Position numbers and translations under genes: made by a program. Positions 30,129 through 43,322 of a DNA stretch of 64,000 nt are shown here, piece after piece; position 1 is the stretch's first letter, and each line of letters starts with the position of its first letter. This stretch comes from Acanthornis magna (taxonomy: Eukaryota > Chordata > Aves > Passeriformes > Acanthizidae): contig JAWUZG010000015.1 of the NCBI GenBank assembly GCA_036785705.1, forward strand, positions 434,001 to 498,000. Direction: 5' to 3'. The notes below the pieces were generated by a model, which saw nothing but the letters and a program-made list of their open reading frames with translations, had not been told where the DNA came from and searched no databases.

Positions 30129-32775
30129 CATTGCACCCGGACATCATGCACACTGAACTAAATAACTTAAAATAACAATTAACCAATTAATAAAACCCAG
30201 CCCCGATACAACTTAACAAAATGTCAATCAATATAATACAAAACTGACCTACAAAAGCAATCTCGTCCATAACAATCTTCCAATGACCTTTAATAGGAGG
30301 GAGGAATTCTTGATCCTGAAAACACTCAAGAACTGGCTAAGGATCAGAAGGTCAGGGGTTGAGGGCATAATTTAAAAAGAGATCACTTAGCAAGGTGAAA
30401 AGCAGAATCACAACCCTGGATGACAGGAGATCAGCTGAAGAGGGAACTCCTGACCAACCTCATGCCAGAAAAGAGGAATGTGGAAGAAAAAATTGTGGAA
30501 GAAGAATCAAGTTATCCAGCAGGAATGTACAGACATCCCTGTGGAAGCAGTAGGGAAGGGGGAGAAGAATTAGGGAGCTCTTGAGCCAGGCATACACCAG
30601 GTCCAAGGAGCAGAGGAAGCTACGGGAGCTGTCTGCTGTCTTCAAACAAGCCTGGCCATTGAAGGTGGCTCCTGAGAGCCGGAAAGAGCATTCCACCAGT
30701 CTTAAAGATGGGCACAAAGGAGGCTCTGAAGAACTACAGGCTAATCAGCTCCTTTGGAAGCCCTGGGAAGGTGATGGAGCAAATGCTCCTGGACACCCTT
30801 TCGAGCAACTGAGAAGGAAAGGCACTGGGAACAGCCAGCATAGATTTACCACAGGGAAATCATGCCTGGCCAATCTGATTGACCCTGTGAATAACAGGAG
30901 ACCAGGGATGCTGTTGCCTGACCTTGCAGAACATTCATCCACACATTGCCCGGGTTGTGTAGAGAAAATCAATCCATCACATACAAACTTTACTAGAATT
31001 TTTACATACTTATACAGTCAAAACCCATAGAAATTCATCAGTTCAATGTTCATTGGTCCCAAGTTATACAGTTCTTAGTATTTGGTTTCCTATTGGTTCT
31101 CCATCTCTTCACCTTCCCTGTTAATTAGGTTCTCATTCTTGGTTCTCTCCTCTGTCTTTTCCCAGACCAGGTGTCTCTGACCATGCCAGAGATGATGTTT
31201 GGAGCTGATGTCCATTAATGGTCGTTTTTTGTCATTAATGATCCTTACCTTTGGTGTGTCTTCTGTGCTCCTCCCAGTCTGCTGAGATGTTAAGCTCATG
31301 AGACCTCACCTGCTGAAACGTTCCCCTGAAATTTCAATTCCCTTCTCCCAGGGCAAAGGCGAACAGCACCCCTGACTAAAGTTAGAGAAAAAATTTTAAA
31401 CTTGGTATATTTTCCAACACACTGAAGCTCCACCAGCCCCCACAGCCCCCACAAAGCCCTCCAGACCCACCCAAGACCCCTCGAGACTCCTCCTCATCTC
31501 CAAACACATAGAGCCAGCCATCCCCCAGCCCCCAAAGGCCCCCAACCTCCCCCTTCCCCAAATTTCCCCAGCACCCCCAAACCCTCTAGCTGCACCAGAC
31601 CTGTAGGCCCCCAAAAATTCCCCAAATGCCCCCAGGACGCCCTGAGCCCCCTCTCCACCTCCAAACACGAAGAGCCAGTCATTCACCAGTGCGGCCGCAC
31701 AGCTCCTGACAGCCTCCCCCAGAGGGGCTGAAGCCCCACAGGCCCTTGGTCAGGACCCCCCCACCAGCTCCCACCCAAAGACCACCAGGGTGTCCCACCA
31801 GGCCAAAGCCATGTGTGAGTGTCAGTGGCCTTGGCGGGAGGGGTGGAATAGGCGTTTGTTTGGGGACAGGGAATGTGATATGGGGTTTTGGGAGGGCTTT
31901 GGGGAAGTTACGGGGAGCTGGGGGTTGATAAAGGGGTTGAGGTAGGGGGTCTCTTGGGAGTTCCTAGGGACTGACAGGATGGTTTGGGGTGGCTCTGGAG
32001 ATGTTCTGGGAGTCTGAGGGAGGTGACATGGGAGTTTGGGGGGACTCTAATTAGGTTTAAGTCTGCTCTGGGTGAAATAGTTAATATTCAGAACCCTGTA
32101 ACATTCAGCAGTTTAGCGTGACCTCAGCTGAGCAGCAGTCCATCCACGTAAATTAGTAAAGACTTTCTAAAATAAATTGATTCAGCTAATTGTAATGAGC
32201 ATGGATCACGTGTTCTACATGGGGCACATACTAAGAGGGGACATGGATAGGCAGATCAGCAAGTCCCAAGTACCTTCCAAGTACCTCAGCCAACGGGGAA
32301 AGGAGGAGTGTGTGATGCGGCCAGAAAGTGAGGAGAAAAGAAGGCTACTTGCTCCAACGAATTGGGAGAGACGCCGTTGGACACACACCTGGTGGACTCT
32401 CTCCCTGTGTTCGAATCGAGGCACTTTGACAGGACTCCTCGGTCTCCTTTGTGGACACGAACCTCTAGCGACATGAATTTGACACACTGGAGGGTGAGGC
32501 GGGTGGGGCGCAGGAGCCCCTCCACGTGCGCAGGGGGGAGTATAAAGCAGTATAAACCACTCCGAACTGGGGCAAGTGTGGAAAATTCAGAGTCCCAAAG
32601 AGCCACCGGGAGAACGGCAGGGCTGAGCCCAGAGCGATCGCTGAGGGCAGGGCGCGGGAGAAGCTCCCGCCTCAGCTGAAGCCCCTCCTCGTTGATTGAC
32701 AAGTGAGGGGCGGCTCGCGCCCGAAGGGCGGGCGGGGAAAGGTCCCCTCAGGGATTGGCTGGGCGGGTACCCAAA

Positions 32776-32976
32776 ATGACCAAAGAAGGGCTGAAACCTC
32801 CTCGAAATTTCAATAAAACTGACGAACATTGGCTAAATTTGAATAAGTATGAAAGATTTAAGGCTAGATTGAAGTTACATTTAAACAATGGAGGGTTGAA
32901 AAGGGGGATTGTGCACAGAAATGTGTCAAAACCAAGAAAAAGTCCCAGAACCCCTTCCAAAATCCCCTGGAATTAA
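32776..32976 (+). CDS. 66-codon ORF, unit B copy
   Basis: Same ORF as at 6001 with one amino-acid change (Pro6 to Leu). The CpG block precedes it at 32475-32775, with the twin TATAAA boxes retained. Function unknown. Confidence 0.25.
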   Translation: MTKEGLKPPRNFNKTDEHWLNLNKYERFKARLKLHLNNGGLKRGIVHRNVSKPRKSPRTPSKIPWN

Positions 32977-33532
32977 GTAGAACTGACTAGAAACATTATA
33001 AATACGAATAAATAAAAAGAAGTTAAAGCCATATTTAGCATATTTTAAATGGGGAGGTGTAAAATGTAACTTTGGGTGCTAAAATGCCTCCAGAGAGCAC
33101 TAAAACCCCAAGCACCAAATTCCCCTCGTGCCTGGACTGGCTGCCCAGCAGCTCAAGTAGAAGAGTCCTCGACTTGCTCAGGGAAGCAGCAACCCTCCTG
33201 CTGAGGCACAGCCTGTGGAGAAAGGGGACAGTGGCCCCAGTGTGTGCTTTGGATATCAGAGTTGGGTTCATAAATCCTGTCAGAAGCATCTCTACTAGAC
33301 CTGTGATGGCTGAGGGTTGTACGTGGGAAGGCTTTGCCAGCCATGAACTGGACTTGTGTCTCATCTGAGCTGTGTTTGGGGTCATTGTGGGAGCCTGTTC
33401 CTTTCCCCTTCACCAAGGGCAGTGTTGGTGAGGGCTGGACTTGGAGGCTGTGTCTGCCCCGACAGCTGCTACCGTGGGGCTGCAGATGCTCCTGCCAGTG
33501 CGGGCTTGTCTGAGCTGGTCCTTGTGCCTCAG

Positions 33533-33879
33533 TCACAGCTTGCTCGAGATGGGCAGCACTGGCAGAACTACACTGAGAGCTGTGCAAGGAGCAGGCAGGA
33601 GCTGCCAGACGTTCACCAGGAGCTGTCCTGCTCCTTTGCGGCTGTGCTCAAGGAGCCCAAAGCTGCTGTTCTGGAAGCAGAGACTCGAAGCTGCATGACT
33701 CTCTGAACCTTAACTTGGCAGTGACATCCCTGGACCGTCAGTCTCTGCAGAGACAAGCCCTGGAGAAGGCAGGTGCAGCTCTTCTCTTGCCCCGCGGGGG
33801 ATTTGTGCCCTGCTCAGAAGCCAGTTCCCATCCAATGGGGCACAAAAATCTTCCCGAGGACACAGAGGAATGCTCTTGA
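33533..33879 (+). pseudogene. CEP250: CEP250 C-terminal exon t, frameshifted, unit B
   Basis: Same frame break after AETR as in unit A (stop at 33706). Reads GAGAAGGCAGG where A has GAGAAGTCAGG. Confidence 0.75.
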
Positions 33880-34495
33880 AGATGAGAGTGAAAAATAGCT
33901 GCCTAAACTTTCCCAAGCAGGCCCATTTGGTTCTTGAAGGTCTGTTCCTAGCAAGGAATGTTTGATGTAAGAGCAAGACTTTTCTTCTGCCTAGAAGACC
34001 TATTGACATATTGCCAAGTAGAGAGCAGAGAAAAAGAATGCACTCGTGGCTGCCTCAGGATCCTTAATCTATTTTATGAGCCTTAAAGACTGCAACTCTT
34101 AGCATTTCTCTGTAGGAATTTGAAAGGACCCTGAAACACCATTTTGCCTCTTTGTGTGGCTGTTCTAAATGCAATGCTTTACTTTCCATGAATGTTTGTA
34201 AGCATCAAGAACCTTTTGAGGCTTTTTCTTACATCTCCCCTTTGACAGGGAAGACAGAAGAATTCCTGTGACCCAGGAACTAAGCTCATCCCTAAAGAGC
34301 ATGCGGATCTTGGGAATGCTGAGCCGTAAAACTGATGCTGTCTGGAGCAGCAACTTTGAACTCATGTTATGAGCCAGGTCCCTGCCCAGCTGCCCAGCAG
34401 CAGGGCTGTGGGGACACGGGGGTGGCAGTGCAGGTGCCGGGGCCAGCTGGGAGCTGGGATGGGGGGAGAGCCAGGGGAGGGCCTCTCCAAGAGCC

Positions 34496-34860
34496 CCTGG
34501 AATGTTGGGCTTTGCACCCTAGCAACCGTCAACAGCCCGTGGAATGTTGGGGCTTGGACCCTGGCAGTTGTCAACAGCCCATGGAATGTTGGGCTTTGCA
34601 CCCTGGCAACAATCAACAGCTCCTGGTCATTGGGTTTTGGACCCTAGAGCTGTCAACAGCTCATGAGCGTTGGTGCTTAGACCTTGCAAAGGCCAATTGC
34701 ACTTTGATCCTGTGCTATTGACCCTGCAAAGGCCAACAACCCATCAATATTGGGGTTTAGACCCTACAAAGGCCAACAGCCTTTGGATACTGGGGTTTAG
34801 ACCCTGCAAAGGCCCACGGCCTTTGGACCCTGGGGTTTCGACCCTGCAAAGGCCAACGGC
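34496..34860 (+). repeat. 40-42 bp minisatellite, unit B
   Basis: Same nine units and length as in unit A, with one substitution (GAGCGTTGG for GAGCATTGG). Unit number has not changed since duplication. Confidence 0.85.
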
Positions 34861-35266
34861 CTTTCGAGACAGCTAACTGTTCATTGCTTGTGCCAAGGGG
34901 CAGATGGAGTCCTGGCGGGTGAGAGAATGCTGCTGCTCTGTTTGTGCCAAGCCCAGCAGGGGCCTGGGTGGGCCTGGGCTGTGCCACGGGCAACAGTTCC
35001 CTTTGGGAATCACACAGGATTAAGAGTTGGCTGTTCTGGAGCTGGCAGCAGCTTTGGTGCTGGCCGTGGGGAAAGGCCTGGGAGGGAATGGGGGGCTCCT
35101 GGCCATCCCAGAGCACACCCACATCTCCCGCTCTGTCCCTGTCCCGCTGGAGGCCATGGGCATAAACGAGGGAGCAGCTTTTTGTTGCCTTCTGCTCCGC
35201 CCAATTTACAGCACAGCATCAGCGCTTCCCAGAGACAAGAATGGGTTTCTGCCAGACATCTCCCAG

Positions 35267-35662
35267 ATGATCCCTGGCGGCCCAGAGGAGGCCACGAGGA
35301 TAATAGGAAGATGGGCTCCAAGGGCTGGAGACGCTGTGCCAAGGGAAAAGGATGCAAGAGCTGGGGTTGTCCGGCCTGGAGGATGTTCCAGGGTGACCTT
35401 AGAGCCCCTTCCAATGCATGAAGGGGCTGCAAGAGAACTGGAGAAGGACTTTAGCCAGGGGCCCGCAGGGACAGGACAAGGGACAATGGTGTCCCACTGA
35501 GAGAGGGCAGGGTTTGGTGGAATATTGGGAGGGAATTCTTCCCTGTGAGGGTGCTGAGGCCCTGGCACACATTGCCCAGAAAAGCTGTGGCTGCCCCTGG
35601 ATCCCTGGAAGTGTTCAAGGCCAGCTTGGATGGGATTCTGGGCAGCTCCCCTTCTGGTGTTC
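35267..35662 (+). mobile_element. CR1 LINE 3' end, sense, unit B
   Basis: Copy of the 8490 element at the same distance from exon a, so it predates the duplication. Confidence 0.85.
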
Positions 35663-35860
35663 TTAGAAGAAGTGATGAGACACCTGCCAGCATGTTTGTT
35701 TGTGCTGCTGTCTTAACTACTAGGCCGAAAATATTCCCAAGGAGGGGAGGAAGAGCTCAGCTGGAATTGCTGTGCTCTGGGACAGGCTGGGAAGCATTTA
35801 GAGGTGACGCCTCAGGGGCAGCCATGCAGTCTGAGTGTGCTCTTCCCTCTGCTCTTCCAG

Positions 35861-38800
35861 GGAGCTCGAGGGCTTTCTCACCAGGGACGTTCCTCCAGAG
35901 CCCCTGAGGTGAGTAAACTGTGCTTGAGCTGGCTTGGATTTTGAAACTGGTTCTCCATGAGTGGGCACCGGTTCTTGTGGGATCAGAAGAGGCATCTCAG
36001 GGGTACATTGCAATAGGAACAGAATACCTGCCTAACAGCTGGCTGTGGGCTTTCAGGTGCAGTTAGACGACAGAGACAGCATGGCTAGTTCCATCACCTG
36101 CCGTGACCGTTCCCAGCGTGCACACTCTGGGAACATCCGCTCAGCTCCAACATCCGCTGATGCACAGCATCCCTTTGAGTCAGTTCGGAAAGCTGCAGAG
36201 AGTGGTGGGCGCTTGCAGAGGCGTTTTGAGCAAATAGAGGAGAAATGCAAGAGATTCAAAAGCTGCCTGCAGCACACAGAAACTCTGATGGAAGGAATTA
36301 GAAGGTGAGCTTTTCCCCCTCCTTCTCCTCCTCCTCCTGTGTTCCAGAGGCAATCTGCTTCCAGGTCCGGGAGTTCTGAGGTGTTCTGGGTGAAGAACTC
36401 ACCTGCCCTACCATGTGTGGGCCTCAGTGTGGCTGTCGAGCATCTTCCTGTCAGGGCTTTTCATGCTCCATTGTGACTCCCAAGACTGTCTGGGAGATGC
36501 ACAGCGATATTGAAATAGAAGACTCATCCCTCTTGCTTTGCTGCTTCCCTGAATCCTGTTCTTTGGCTGCCCCTCTCCAGCCCCTGCATCTCACTGAAGG
36601 AAGGCAAAATCCTGCCTTCCTTTCCCTTTGCCTCTGGAGGACTTCCTTGGGAGGGAAGGAGCAAGGTCTTCCTTAGCCCACTGTCCCCAGCTTCATCCTG
36701 GAGTGCTGAAGATGGGATCAGTGACTCTTCAGGCCTCTTCATTCTTCTGACCGGGCTTTGTCTCTGCAGTCACTGTAAAAACTTCAAGAAGTCCAGAGAA
36801 AAGCTGCACTAACCCACGGGAATCCCGGAGCCAAGCGCCTTGTGTCTGCGTCAGAAGAACACCAAGCGGCTGAAGGCAGTGTCAGCCCAATTTGAAAAGG
36901 CGGAGCAGCAGGACAGGATGAAGGTTGGTTTAGGAAATGAGACTGGTTTTCCCTTGAAAACTTGTCTTGCCCCTTCTTGTACAGTGGAGGACTTGGCTGC
37001 GCTCGAGGGAGAAGACCCATCATTGCAGAGTGAGCTGGAAGTCAAGAGGCAGACACTGGAGGAATTGCAGCTTCAGAGGGATCTGCTGGAGCAAGAGAGG
37101 GATGATGTTAGCAGGGCTCTGGACACCTTATTCCTAGGCAGCGCCTGTGGGAGTGGGAGTTGTGCCAGCCAGATCAGCCCAGATGCTGTTTCTGGCTGTA
37201 GAAAACAGGGACACTGCTGTGCACACCTGGCTCAGGATGGCACACGCATTTCTTAGCCAGGGAGATGCATGTTCATCAGCCAAATGGTAGATGGTTCTGC
37301 AGAATTTGTTACTTTGGGCAGCCACAGAGCCCCTAAAACAGGGGACGGAGCTGGGGAAGGGTCTGGAGCACAGGTGTGACGAGGAGCAGCTGAGGGAGCT
37401 GCGGGGGGCTCAGCCTGGAGAAAAAGAGGCTCAGGGGGCACCTTCTCTCTCTCTACAACTCCCTGTGACAGGAAGGTGCAGCAAGGTGAGGGTTGGGCTC
37501 TGCTCCCAAGGGAGAAAGGGACAGGACAAGAGGAAAAGGCCCCAAGCTGTGCCAGGGGAGGTTTGGATTGGGTATTACAGGAGAGCTGTGAGAGAATGGT
37601 TTGTTTCTGATGGTCACCGTCAGACAGTCTCACTTCTGGAGTATGGGCAAGGTTTGGCAAATACACAGCAGAGGTTTTGCTTTTGAAGAACGGAGCTCAA
37701 AACCACAGATTAGTCTTCAGGCTTGAATACCACCAAGGGCCATTAGACACCTCTTTTGTTGGTGTGGTTGACTTCTGGACGGGTGAGAACAGACTCTTCC
37801 TTGGTGGCAGGAACACAGCCCTTGGCAAAACACACGTCCGTCAGAAAGCAGAGGAGCAGCTGTGGGCTGAGCTGTTCTGCCCAGGCCAGGAGAGCCCTGA
37901 GCGCTGCTCCCAGGGCTGGCATCTCCTCGGCTCCAGAGCAGACTGAGAGCTCTGTGCCGCAGCTGCTGTGGCTGTGCCCGCTGTAAAGCGAGAGGAGGTG
38001 GCAGCAGCTGCCTCTCTGCCAGCAGCCAGCCCTGCAGCCACAAGGCTGTGGTGTCAGGAAAGAAGAGTTGGAGGAGTTTCAAGGCCTCAGCAGTGCTTGA
38101 AGGCTCATTCTCCCACTGGGCTTTGTTGCCCACATTGTGCTCTGCTCCTGTGTGGAATGCTGTGTAGTTTGGCAGAGGGAGAGTTTGCTCCCTGTTTGTG
38201 GGCTGGCTGTCCAGGAGCTTGCTGTTCAAAGCAGCTCCTGGCCCAAAGCTGGCCATGGGGAGCTGCTCCTGCCGTGCCCACGCAAGGGGAGGCACCACGT
38301 GGGGGGTTGGATTTGGCCTGGAAAGGAATGGAGCAGGTGAGCAGAGCGGTGGACTAAACTGAGCAGAGTTTTGGACCGAGGGCTGAACAGCAGCTGCCCT
38401 GCTGGTGCTTCGAGGATGCTTTCCGAGACAGAGATTTCTGAGAGACATCTTTTGCAGTATTTGAAATAAGGGAATCATCTCCTCTTTGAATACCCAGCAG
38501 GCTGATGGAGCAGAAGTGGAGCACATGTACTATCCCTCAGAGACCAGCCTGGGACTTAAGCCACCGGTTGCAGCACCAGAAAAGGAGAAGACAGTAAAGG
38601 CTGAATCAACCACTGAGCCCCGGAGAGCTGGCGAGCAGGTAAAGTGGGCTTTCGCTGCCTCTGCAAAGCCTCAGGCTCCTCTGCAACACGACACGTTTGC
38701 CCAGGCTGTCCTTTGGAGTCCTCTGCTTGTTTCCTTCCCTCTCTGTGTCCCTGCTGTGGGCACACCCTTTGGTTTTTCTCTCTCTTGTGGCAGCCCATGG

Positions 38801-40525
38801 CTTTCACCAAGGCACCTTCACTCCGCTGCCTCCCTCCCTGGCCCCGTGTCTCCAGACACACACTGGCCTCTCTTGCACAGCCCCCAGCAGGAGCTTTTTG
38901 CCCCCAGTGTTGCCTGGTGCAATTCAGGGTCTCTGCGCAGAGATGTCCTTGCCTGCATGTCCAGAGGTCCTTTTGCTCCATGTTTGCTGACAGGTTTCTT
39001 GGACCTTTTCTCCCATCCAATGTGCAGGTGCAACAAAAAGGGAGGAGTGCCAAGAAAATATTTGGGACATTTGACATCTCGGATGCCAAGAGATTGGATG
39101 TGCCCCAGTCTGCCCAGCACAGCAGGTTGACTTCTGGACAGGTGAGAACAGACTCTTCCTTGGTGGCAGGAACACAGCCCTTGGCAAAGCACACGTCCGT
39201 CAGAAAGCAGAGGAGCAGCTGTGAGCTGAGCTGTTCTGCCCAGGCCAGGAGAGCCCTGAGCGCTGCTCCCAGGGCTGGCATCTCCTCGGCTCCCGAGCAG
39301 ACTGAGAGCTCTGTGCCGGAGCTGCTGTGGCTGTGCCTGCTGCAAAGCGAGAGGAGGTGGCAGCAGCTGCCTCTCTGCCAGCAGCCAGCCCTGCAGCCAC
39401 AAGGCTGTGGTGTCAGGAAAGAAGAGTTGGAGGAGTTTCAAGGCCTCAGCAGTGCTTGAAGGCTCATTCTCCCACTGGGCTTTGTTGCCCACATTGTGCT
39501 CTGCTCCTGTGTGGAATGCTGTGTAGTTTGGCAGAGGGAGAGTTTGCTCCCTGTTTGTGGGCTGGCTGTCCAGGAGCTTGCTGTTCAAATCAGCTCCTGG
39601 CCCAAAGCTGGCCATGGGGAGCTGCTCCTGCCGTGCCCAGGCAAGGGGAGGCACCACGTGGGGGGTTGGATTTGGCCTGGAAAGGAATGGAGCAGGTGAG
39701 CAGAGCGATGGACTAAACTGAGCAGAGTTTTGAACCAAGAGCTGAACAGCAGCTGCCCTGCTGGTGCTTCGAGGATGCTTTCCGAGACAGAGATTTCTGA
39801 GAGACATCTTTTGCAGTATTTGAAATAAGGGAATCATCTCCTCTTTGAATACCCAGCAGGCTGATGGAGCAGAAGTGAAGCACATGTACTATCCCTCAGA
39901 GACCAGCCTGGGACTTAAGCCACCGGTTGCAGCACCAGAAAAGGAGAAGACAGTAAAGGCTGAATCAACCACTGAGCCCCGGAGAGCTGGCGAGCAGGTA
40001 AAGTGGGCTTTCGCTGCCTCTGCAAAGCCTCAGGCTCCTCTGCAACACGACACTTTTGCCCAGGCAGTGCTTTGGAGTCCTCTGCTTTTTTCCTTCCCTC
40101 TCCGTGTCCCTGCTGTGGGCACACCCTTTGGTTTGTTCTCTCTCTTGTGGCAGCCCATGGCTTTCACCAAGGCACCTTCACTTTGCTGCCTCCCTCCCTG
40201 GCCCCGTGTCTCCAGACACACACTGGCCTCTCTTGCACAGCCCCCAGCAGGAGCTTTTTGCCCCCAGTGTTGTCTGGTGCAATTCAGGGTCTCTGCAGAG
40301 AGATGTCCCTGCCTGCATGTCCAGAGGTCCTTTTGCTCCGTGTTTGCTGACAGGTTTCTCTGACCTTTTCTCTCATCTAATGTGCAGGTACAACATGAAG
40401 GGAGGAGAATCAGAAGTTTTAGGGGAGTCTTCCATCAGGACTACTTTACGTTGCCTGTCTCCCATTCAACTTCTGGAAGTGAAGAGTCCTCGAGTTGCTC
40501 AGGGAAGCAGCAGCCCTCCTGCTGA
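35861..40525 (+). pseudogene. CEP250: CEP250-like copy of unit B, rod deleted
   Basis: Retains exons a (35861-35908), b (36057-36304), c (36770-36923) and d (from 36985), but exon c has an in-frame TAA at 36810-36812 (CTGCACTAA where A has CTGCCGCAA). At 37766-37767 the sequence jumps from the spacer after the CR1 fragment into the last bases of exon q, removing every rod exon e to o. After the junction come p (38498-38638), q (39028-39141), p (39857-39997) and the stop exon (40388-40525). The remaining q fragment has GGACGG at its donor instead of GGACAG. No CEP250-like function can remain; a short transcript from the p and q exons is possible. Confidence 0.85.
38498..40525 (+). repeat. p-q tandem pair, unit B
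   Basis: Two 1,359-bp p-q units, one more than follows the equivalent point in unit A. The second p has a GAAGTGAAGCAC change (Glu to Lys) seen in no other copy. Confidence 0.8.
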
Positions 40526-40859
40526 GGCATAGCCTGCAGAGAGAGGGGTCAGTTGCCACAGTGTGTGCTTTGTAAATCTCTGTTGGCTTCCTAAGTCCTG
40601 TCAGAAGTTTCCCTCTTAGACCTGTGATGGCTGAGGGTTGTACTTGGGAAGGCTTTGCCAGCCATGAACTGGACTTGTGTCTCAGCTGAGCTCTGTTTGG
40701 GGTCATTGTGGGAGCCTGTTCCTTTCCCCTTCGCCAAGGGCAGAGTGTTGGTGAGGGCTGGACTTGGAGGCTGTGTCTGCCCCGACAGCCGCTACCGTGG
40801 GGCTGCAGATGCTCCTGCCAGCGTGGGCTTGTCTGAGCCAGCCCTTGTGTCTCTTTCAG

Positions 40860-41066
40860 GTGTCCCTGCTGCTGTCACAGCTTGCTCGAGATGGACAGGA
40901 CGACCTGAAGAGCTGTGCAGGAGCCACCCTCATTGAGTCACAAGGTGCAGACAGGACCTGCTTACTTCCTAAACTTCTCAGAGAGGAGCCACGTTGCAGC
41001 TGGATGCAGTCAGCCTCAGCCTTCGTCAATAGCTCATGTTTCAGAAGTTGTATAGGTGTAATTTAA
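40860..41066 (+). CDS. CEP250: Short CEP250 C-terminal-type exon r, unit C
   Basis: Identical in protein to the unit A and B copies; acceptor TCTTTCAG intact. Confidence 0.5.
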   Translation: MSLLLSQLARDGQDDLKSCAGATLIESQGADRTCLLPKLLREEPRCSWMQSASAFVNSSCFRSCIGVI

Positions 41067-41473
41067 CTTTTATAGAACTGTGTTCTGTAGGATGAAGGAT
41101 ATATTTATAGAAAAATAAATAGTTTTTTAGGATCATTATTAAACTCAAAGATCTTTATCAGCATTATTTACTACCCAGTACAGAGAACTGTAACTTCTAG
41201 TATAGTGCATTATATTTGTAGCAACATTGAAGCACTTCTATTCAAGCCAGCAAAATCCATTCTTAATTCAAGATTGATGCTACTCCCCCAAACCAACGAC
41301 CATGGACAACTATTGCTCTCACCCTCAAGGAGTGACCTTGAGGGGCATCCTCATGGCAGGGAGCAATCTGCAGAAGGGAGACATGTGACATGAGCCATTT
41401 TGGTGAGGGCAGGAGAACCATGCCAGGTGTGGAGCTTTTTCATTTGTCCTTAGGAAACTGCAACCTGTTTTTT

Positions 41474-42229
41474 CTCAGAGTCACCGAATCTCAGGCTGGG
41501 TGAGGTTGGAGGCACCTCTGCAGGTCACCTTGCCAAGCCCCCTGCTCCATCAGGGCCACCCAGAGCTGGCTGCCCAGCATGTGTTCAGGTGGCTTTTGAG
41601 TCTCTCCAGGGATGGAGACTGTACCACCTCCCTGGGCACCTGCACCAGTGCTCGGCCACCCTCAGAGTGCACAAGTGTCTCCTGAGCTCGGAGGGCCCCT
41701 CCCGTGTGCCAGTTTGTGCCCGTGGCCCCCGGGGCTGTCCCTGGGCACCGCTGAGCAGAGCCTGGCCCCGTCCCCTCTGCACCCTGCCCCCGGCTCTTTA
41801 TCCACAGGGATGAGATGCCCTGAGCCTGCTGTGCTCCAGGCTGGGCAGTGCCAGCTCTCTCAGCCTCTCCTCACAGCAGAGATGCTCCAGTCCCTCCATC
41901 GCCTTCATGGCCCTGTGCCGGACTCTCTGCAGTCTGTCCCTGTCTCCTGCAGTGGGCAGCCCAGCTCTGGGCCCAGCACTCCAGGGCTGGCCTCACTGGT
42001 GTGCAGCAGATGGCAAGAAGGGTCCCTTCCCTCTGCCGCCTGGGACACAGCTCCCGGTGCAGCCCAGGACACTGTTCTCCATTGCTGCAGGAGCACAGTG
42101 CTGGCTCCTGGGCATCCTGGTCTCCAGCAGGACCTTGCCAGACTTTAGTTTTACATCTGGATGGCCCCGGCAGATACTGCTGCCCGTGGCTGTTCCTCCC
42201 CAAGGACAGGACTCAGCACTTGTCGTTGA
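41474..42229 (-). mobile_element. CR1 LINE 3' region, antisense, unit C
   Basis: Copy of the same insertion. CTGCAGGTCACC replaces CTGGCGGTCACC, a change shared with D only. Confidence 0.8.
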
Positions 42230-42870
42230 ACTGTCACCCTCATTGAACTGCTGTCCCTCTGGAAGGCAGCACTTCTCTCTGCCATATCAGCCACTCCTCC
42301 CGGTTTTGGGAGAGGGCACACTTTGCCCCATCACCCAGTTTACTAACAAAGGTGTCAGAAAGGACTGCACTCAGCACTGTCCTCTGGGGTACACCGCTAG
42401 ACTTTGTGCTACTCATCACCACGCATCCAAGAAGGTAGATTTTGTGCAGGGCGACTTTGCTTCTACGTACATATTCAGAAAGATTTGGCAGGATTTACAA
42501 CAGGGATTTCTGTTCCATATTTTATGTGGGAAAAACTGTCGTGATCCATGCTCCCTCTCACTAGCAGCGGGTAAAGGAAGAGTGGTCCTGTTGTTGGTGA
42601 CAGTGGATGTCACCTGCATAGGAACCGTGCCAGGCTGATGCGACATACTGGGGCAAGGAGCACTGTGAGGGAGGTAAAAGCTGGTGTGTATAGCTCATTT
42701 GAAAACTGTTCTTCAAACCATGAGAGCCCCTATTTTGTGGAGATCAGGAACAGCTCCTGGGCAAGGGCTGAAACTGGGATTCTGGGAGTTCCTTTCCCTC
42801 CCGAGTCAATTTTTCCATTAATGCTGACAGATTGAAGTTGAAACTTGCCCACTTGATAATTCACTCATCT

Positions 42871-43322
42871 TGTAATAAACGGCAGGACACCACTTATTCT
42901 GAATTAGGTTTTATTAACCTAAGCCAAAAACAACAACTCAGGAACATAGAAACACGATAATCCCGATCCCTGCACAGCAAACCAGAGGAAGCTGTGTGTG
43001 CACAACACAGGGTGCTCTGTCAGCAGCTCGAGGACATCAGGAGGACGTGGCACAAAGCACCACACAGTTCTTAAAGGCTAGGACTGGACAGGACTGGTGT
43101 GTTTTTCAATCCTCGACGAGATTGGCTCATCTAGGGGTTCTGTGGTTGGCTCGTTTCGAGGAGCATTCCTGTCCAATCATTTCGCCATTTCTCCATTTCA
43201 TTGGTCAGTTGAGTCCACCAGTCTGTTCTCAAGTAGATGTCATCATGCTTTCGGCCAGCTTCTGGAACATTCTTACTGTAATCCCCTATAGTCAGTACCG
43301 CTATCTAGTGTTCTTTTAAACA
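42871..43322 (-). mobile_element. LTR-like block, minus strand, unit C
   Basis: Copy of the 2902-3353 block with a few substitutions. Confidence 0.4.

Larger units (their letters stand above)
26777..39969 (+). repeat. Tandem array unit B (13,193 bp)
   Basis: Second copy. It runs parallel to unit A at an offset of 26,775-26,777 until about 37766, where the sequence jumps straight to the end of exon q. It is almost identical to unit C. Private differences include a proline to leucine change in the 66-codon ORF and loss of one GTGA repeat near 34919. Confidence 0.95.
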
